Assembly: GCA_031290255.1 (NCBI GenBank)
Contig: JAITNW010000010.1
Coordinates: 1-52,428 of the forward strand
Length of the DNA: 52,428 nt
Direction of reading: 5' to 3'
DNA from: Candidatus Nomurabacteria bacterium
GTDB lineage: Bacteria; Patescibacteriota; Saccharimonadia; Saccharimonadales; Saccharimonadaceae
Each line of letters opens with the position of its first letter. The first letter of the stretch is position 1. The translations under genes and the position numbers were made by a program. Below, one piece after another: positions 49,152-52,428 of the stretch. Below the pieces are notes generated by a model. The model was given only the letters and a program-made list of their open reading frames with translations. It made no database searches and was not told the origin of the DNA.

Positions 49152-49532
49152 TCAAAGGATTCCTGATAAAATAAAGTTAGTAATTGCGAAAGCTGAGAGA
49201 ACAATGATGAGGCCAATTAGGGCATACATAATGGTGTCTTTGGCGCGTTTGACTTTTCCTGGATCTCCTTGGCTGACGGTGTAGCGGAATCCGCCGAAGA
49301 TAATGACGCCTACTGCCGCGATTCCTACAGCGACATAAACTGCGCTGAGGACATTCCTTACTGTCGAGAAAGCTTCTTCGCCGGGATCACCTGTGTTGCA
49401 ACCAGCAAGTTCTTTTTGTTCATCTGTAACGCCTGGCTGAGAGCAGATGGGGTCTTGATCGGCGAAGACAGGGGAGCATAGGGCAGTGACTGCGAAAAGG
49501 GAAGCCACTAGTAAGGCTGTAATCTTCTTCAC
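49152..49532 (-). CDS. T4SS pilin-like protein (126 residues, GTG start)
   Basis: The GTG at 49532 overlaps the previous stop by four bases (GTGA). It begins VKKITALLVASLFAVTALCS with cleavage after VFA, a Cys-rich short domain (QDPICSQPG, LAGCNTGD) and two helices with IFGGFRYTVSQGDPGKVKRA between. The longer upstream frame is a shadow of its neighbour. The signal peptide is clear. It is the third gene from the 3' end of the array. Confidence 0.78.
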   Translation of the reverse strand: MKKITALLVASLFAVTALCSPVFADQDPICSQPGVTDEQKELAGCNTGDPGEEAFSTVRNVLSAVYVAVGIAAVGVIIFGGFRYTVSQGDPGKVKRAKDTIMYALIGLIIVLSAFAITNFILSGIL

Positions 49533-49813
49533 GAGAAAGCTCCTGTGACGAAGCTGAGGATAGCAGCTGCGGCTGTGGCAATAATGAGGCCGATAACTGT
49601 GTAGGTGATGGTGGCTTGGGCGCGTTTGGTTTTTTCGGGTTCGCCTTCGCTGGTGATGTATTGAATGCCGGCGATGATGAGAATTATCACGGCGACTAAG
49701 CCGATGGCGACGTATGTCCAAATGATGATAGTTGAAGTTATCCCGGCGTCGGAGCAGTTGGGGTCTATTGTACCGTCCGGCATAGCACAAGGGATGTTAT
49801 TGCCAATATTCAT
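49529..49813 (-). CDS. T4SS pilin-like protein (94 residues)
   Basis: This short pilin starts MNIGNNIPCAMPDGTIDPNC and lacks a signal peptide; two helices surround IAGIQYITSEGEPEKTKRA. The ATG overlaps the stop of the 148-residue gene by four bases (ATGA), and the next gene overlaps its own stop in the same way, so the array is translationally coupled. It may be the smallest pilin subunit or a secreted cap. Confidence 0.75.
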   Translation of the reverse strand: MNIGNNIPCAMPDGTIDPNCSDAGITSTIIIWTYVAIGLVAVIILIIAGIQYITSEGEPEKTKRAQATITYTVIGLIIATAAAAILSFVTGAFS

Positions 49814-50256
49814 GGTATGTGGGTGGCCTCCGTAATTATGTTGACGATTAAACTACTGATGAGCGACGCTAGAATGCAGATAATCAGGCCGATGATTGCT
49901 CGGATGACGGTATTTTTGCCTTTGGCGATGCGACTGGGGTCGCCCCGGGCCATGACGTACATGAAACCGCCGTAGATGAGGAAGCCGATGGCGAGATAGC
50001 CGACTATGCCGAAAAGGATACTGAGGGCATTTAGAATGATGGCCCAGATGAAAACAGATAATTCAATATCGTTTCCGCCATTTACGCCAGGGACTTTCAG
50101 TGTACAATCGGGGTCTTTGGTGATGCCATAGTACCAAGGGCGGAATCCTAGAAAAGAATCGTCGCAACTGGCGGCGCTGGCTGTGGTTGGGGAAAGAAGA
50201 CCGAAGCCTGCCCAGGCGATAGTTGCGATGAGAAATGTGATGAGTAGTTTTTTCAT
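49810..50256 (-). CDS. T4SS pilin-like protein (148 residues)
   Basis: It has a signal peptide (MKKLLITFLIATIAWAGFGL, cleavage after ASA), a Cys-containing part of about 45 residues, then helices around IYGGFMYVMARGDPSRIAKG and a last helix. The loop sequence ARGDPSRIAKGK is the most divergent of the group. It overlaps its neighbours by four bases on both sides. Confidence 0.78.
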   Translation of the reverse strand: MKKLLITFLIATIAWAGFGLLSPTTASAASCDDSFLGFRPWYYGITKDPDCTLKVPGVNGGNDIELSVFIWAIILNALSILFGIVGYLAIGFLIYGGFMYVMARGDPSRIAKGKNTVIRAIIGLIICILASLISSLIVNIITEATHIP

Positions 50257-50993
50257 GGTGTTGTTATATTCAAATTAATCCCTGACGGCAAAAGCCAGCT
50301 TAGTAATAACCACATTATACCCCAAACGGCGATGCCAATGACGATATTGAAGATGCGACTTTTAGCTTTGACGACTTGGTCTTCTTTGTCGCGGGCGGTG
50401 AGCCACTGGATACCGGATATGACGATGCCGATGGTGGCGAGGATGCCCATGCCCATGGTCATGATGTTGAGGACTAGGCTGAGGATTTCGACAACACCAT
50501 CATTGTCAGGTCCGCACCAGCTGGAGGGTAGGATGGAGGTGCACGTGCTATTGGCTTCGCCAAATCCTGCAGAGGGGTCAGTAGGGTCGCTTGGGCTGCT
50601 GGTATTACCACCACCTGAGCTGTTTCCGGATTGTAAATTAAGAAGTTCGACAGATTTGTGCATATGATCATCATATATACTACTTTCACTAAAGGAATTT
50701 GCTAGCCCAGCGCTGACTAATTTGTCTGCTATGGCTTTTATTTTGGCTTTACACCAAGTGGCATTGACATCGCCACTTGATATGTAGATGGCTTTATAAC
50801 TAGTATATTCAGTATCAGCAATAGCAACAATGGCTTTGCTGGAATCACTATAATCACAATAAATTGAGTCGACTTTTTTATCAATGTCGACATTCACGCC
50901 GGTGTTGTCTCCTATGACGAGGGCGGAAGCTGGGAAGATAAGAAGTAAGGCTAGCACTAAGCTAGACATAATGGCGGTGAATTTCTTGGTCAT
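50253..50993 (-). CDS. T4SS pilin-like protein with large N-terminal domain (246 residues)
   Basis: This protein has a signal peptide (MTKKFTAIMSSLVLALLLIF, cleavage after ASA), about 140 residues of extracytoplasmic sequence (including YSDSSKAIVAIADTEYTSY and a Ser/Gly/Pro linker), then the pilin-type end with IVISGIQWLTARDKEDQVVK and a final helix. It is a candidate minor pilin or tip subunit. The ATG at 50993 overlaps the previous stop (ATGA), which supports it over 51011. Confidence 0.75.
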   Translation of the reverse strand: MTKKFTAIMSSLVLALLLIFPASALVIGDNTGVNVDIDKKVDSIYCDYSDSSKAIVAIADTEYTSYKAIYISSGDVNATWCKAKIKAIADKLVSAGLANSFSESSIYDDHMHKSVELLNLQSGNSSGGGNTSSPSDPTDPSAGFGEANSTCTSILPSSWCGPDNDGVVEILSLVLNIMTMGMGILATIGIVISGIQWLTARDKEDQVVKAKSRIFNIVIGIAVWGIMWLLLSWLLPSGINLNITTP

Positions 50994-51496
50994 AGCTTGT
51001 TCTCCGTACACGAATAGGTGTTACTGCCGTTAGTTTGTTTTAGGGCGAGGTGATCTGTATTGTACGCAATGTTGTATTTGAAATTTTTTTCGTTAGATTG
51101 GACAAAATTTCCATTTACTATGTAAGCTAGGCGCTCTATGGAGAGAACGCCATTATCCTCGGAGAAGTTTCCGGATTCGGCGAAATCTGTGGAAATGTTG
51201 GTCCAGATGTAAGTTTTGTCGCTGTAGAAACTCATAATGAGGCCGTCGGTACAACTCCATTCACCGATGATGTCGGTCTGGTAAACATCAGGCTCGCTAG
51301 TGGTGTTGTTATTGTTGTTAGAGTTGCTGATGATTAGGAGGGTGACGAAGATTATTATGAGGAGGAGGATGAGGCCACCGAGGATGAACCAGCGTTTGTC
51401 GATGGGTTTTCGGGGGGAGTTGGGTGCGCCGACTACCTCACCTTCGACGGTGGGGGTCTTTACCTTGCGCATAAAATCTCGCTGGAAATCGTCCAT
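50990..51496 (-). CDS. Single-pass membrane protein heading the pilin operon, unknown
   Basis: This 168-residue protein has a basic cytoplasmic start, one membrane helix (RWFILGGLILLLIIIFVTLL), an Asn-rich turn (SNSNNNNNTTS) and an extracytoplasmic domain with two Cys (WSCTDG, YSCTEN) likely forming a disulfide. It is first in the operon, and TATAAT lies 11 bases before the ATG. It is not a pilin. Its domain resembles lipocalin/META-like beta folds only loosely, so no function is proposed beyond assembly with the pilins. Confidence 0.7.
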   Translation of the reverse strand: MDDFQRDFMRKVKTPTVEGEVVGAPNSPRKPIDKRWFILGGLILLLIIIFVTLLIISNSNNNNNTTSEPDVYQTDIIGEWSCTDGLIMSFYSDKTYIWTNISTDFAESGNFSEDNGVLSIERLAYIVNGNFVQSNEKNFKYNIAYNTDHLALKQTNGSNTYSCTENKL

Positions 51497-51680
51497 TTAT
51501 GCTGTATATTATATCACAAAGATATTGCTGTAAACATTTGGAAGGGCGAGGAATCCTCGTTTTGTGATATTGGGTTCGGTTGATGGTGAGGCGGAATTAT
51601 GTTGAGAGGGATGGGATAAAGATAAGAAGATGATAACACTATTGACTAAAAAGCTTATGTGTGCTATAATTACAGGAGCC

Positions 51681-52428
51681 ATGAAAAAGAGGCTGATGTG
51701 TTTACTGTTGTCTGGATTTATTGCCCTAGCAGGGTTGTTTATGATAGCGCCAGATACTTATGCCGTGCCGGTGGAAAATCCGGAGACGGTAATTGATGCA
51801 CCCGATGAAGTGGGGGATGAGGATGCTGAAGACACAGAGGCCGAGACTGAGGGGGAAGAGGCGAAGACTTGTTATGATCAGGTGGGGGCGATTGGGTGGC
51901 TGGTGTGTCCGACCACTGGTTTTTTGTCGAAGATGGTTGATGGGGTGTATGGGATTATTCAGAGTTTGCTGCAGGTGAATCCGGTGTCGACAGATCAGGA
52001 TTCGCCGATTTATGTGGTGTGGGAATATGTACGGAATCTGACTAATATCATATTTATTATCTTCCTCATAGTGGTGATTTATGCGCAGCTGACGGGGTTT
52101 GGGCTGAATAATTATGGCATAAAACGGGTGTTGCCGCGAATTATCATTGCGGCGGTGCTGGTGAACTTGAGCTTTATCATCTGTGCGCTGGCGGTGGATG
52201 TGAGTAATGTGTTGGGGGCGAGCCTGAGGGGGGTGTTCACGAATATTCAGGAGACGGCGATTGCGAATGGGTCGATCAATGAGGTTGCGAACTTTTCGAT
52301 TTCTGAGGTGGTGGGGGCGGCGCTGGGGACGGCGGCGGTGGGGACTGGCGCAGTGGTGGCGGGGATTGCGGGGGCGGGGGGGATTGGGGCGGCGCTGTGG
52401 ATGGTGTTGCCGTTTATTTTGGCTGGGG
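51681..52428 (+). CDS. T4SS VirB6-like membrane protein (partial, 3' end outside the window)
   Basis: The frame is open from the ATG at 51681 to the window end (249 residues seen). The start has a signal peptide (MKKRLMCLLLSGFIALAGLF, cleavage after TYA), an acidic Glu/Asp-rich stretch, a Cys pair region (KTCYDQ, LVCPTTG), then at least four hydrophobic segments with Gly/Ala-rich runs at the right end. Sequence and position fit the multi-spanning T4SS channel proteins of Saccharibacteria. Extended TATAAT (51665-51670) and AGGAG precede the ATG. It is divergent from the pilin operon, so more T4SS genes probably follow to the right. Confidence 0.7.
   Translation, partial: MKKRLMCLLLSGFIALAGLFMIAPDTYAVPVENPETVIDAPDEVGDEDAEDTEAETEGEEAKTCYDQVGAIGWLVCPTTGFLSKMVDGVYGIIQSLLQVNPVSTDQDSPIYVVWEYVRNLTNIIFIIFLIVVIYAQLTGFGLNNYGIKRVLPRIIIAAVLVNLSFIICALAVDVSNVLGASLRGVFTNIQETAIANGSINEVANFSISEVVGAALGTAAVGTGAVVAGIAGAGGIGAALWMVLPFILAG

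Noticed and set aside
49533-49790. 86-residue upstream extension of the 126-residue pilin
   Set aside because: It is rich in Arg and His as expected for a wrong frame and overlaps the coding sequence of the neighbouring pilin; the GTG at 49532 opens a clear signal peptide.

Overview
The window looks like a stretch of chromosome from a Candidate Phyla Radiation bacterium, most likely a Saccharibacteria (TM7) member. This is an inference from gene content: a set of small type IV secretion pilin genes, FemAB-family proteins, a separate Mur-ligase fragment, several lineage-type hypothetical proteins, very short intergenic gaps and only a few biosynthetic enzymes. UGA acts as a stop (many ATGA and GTGA gene overlaps), so the code is standard and not the UGA=Gly code of Gracilibacteria/Absconditabacteria. 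No rRNA, CRISPR array or intact insertion sequence was found. A truncated IS1634-like transposase start is the only transposon trace.

Layout. 1-15906 is bounded by two inverted copies of a 177-bp palindromic element. It holds a PIF1-like helicase, a lone PurC-like enzyme, an ABC exporter, pyrophosphatase, a tight sugar-phosphate operon (gap, rpiB, rpe, a PfkB-family kinase, a LOG-family protein) and a minus-strand operon (small exported protein, lipid kinase, zeta-like kinase, TlyA-like methylase, dnaE). 16002-27375 holds a zinc-motif acidic protein, a membrane protein, a MacB-like ABC pair, valS, the transposase remnant, a FemAB / PLP aminotransferase / FemAB cluster and tsaD. 27376-38253 is the most accessory part: a KilA-N protein, a small acidic protein followed by a 1325-residue membrane protein, a HIT protein, a 34-residue micropeptide, an amino-acid permease and two different Fic proteins, each beside operator-like inverted repeats. 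38287-45901 holds a PP2C phosphatase, a Mur-ligase-like protein with a broken P-loop, a DDAH-like enzyme, murE, groES-groEL and two small proteins. 45972-52428 is a secretion/competence region: seven T4SS-type pilins (six in one minus-strand array), comF, hsp20 and the start of a VirB6-like membrane protein that runs off the window. Four tRNA genes (Ser-GGA, Ser-CGA, Arg-GCG, Ser-GCT) lie between 17446 and 46064, all on the minus strand.

How expression is organised. Two start types alternate. Genes that open a transcription unit very often have a -10 hexamer (TATAAT or TACAAT, usually with an upstream TG) ending exactly 6 or 7 bases before the ATG, which predicts leaderless mRNA; 18 such starts were counted. 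Other genes have Shine-Dalgarno sequences or overlap the previous stop codon.

The least explained signals are large imperfect palindromes of about 115-177 bp (1-177, 15730-15906, 26369-26483, 27407-27520, 33778-33922), one of which lies in frame inside tsaD; a GTAATRAC-N12-GTTATTAC repeat at both ends of one fic gene; a 66-bp promoter-leader sequence seen upstream of purC and again at 28686 and 35410; and the T4SS pilin array. All functions are read from sequence features by eye. No database search was possible.
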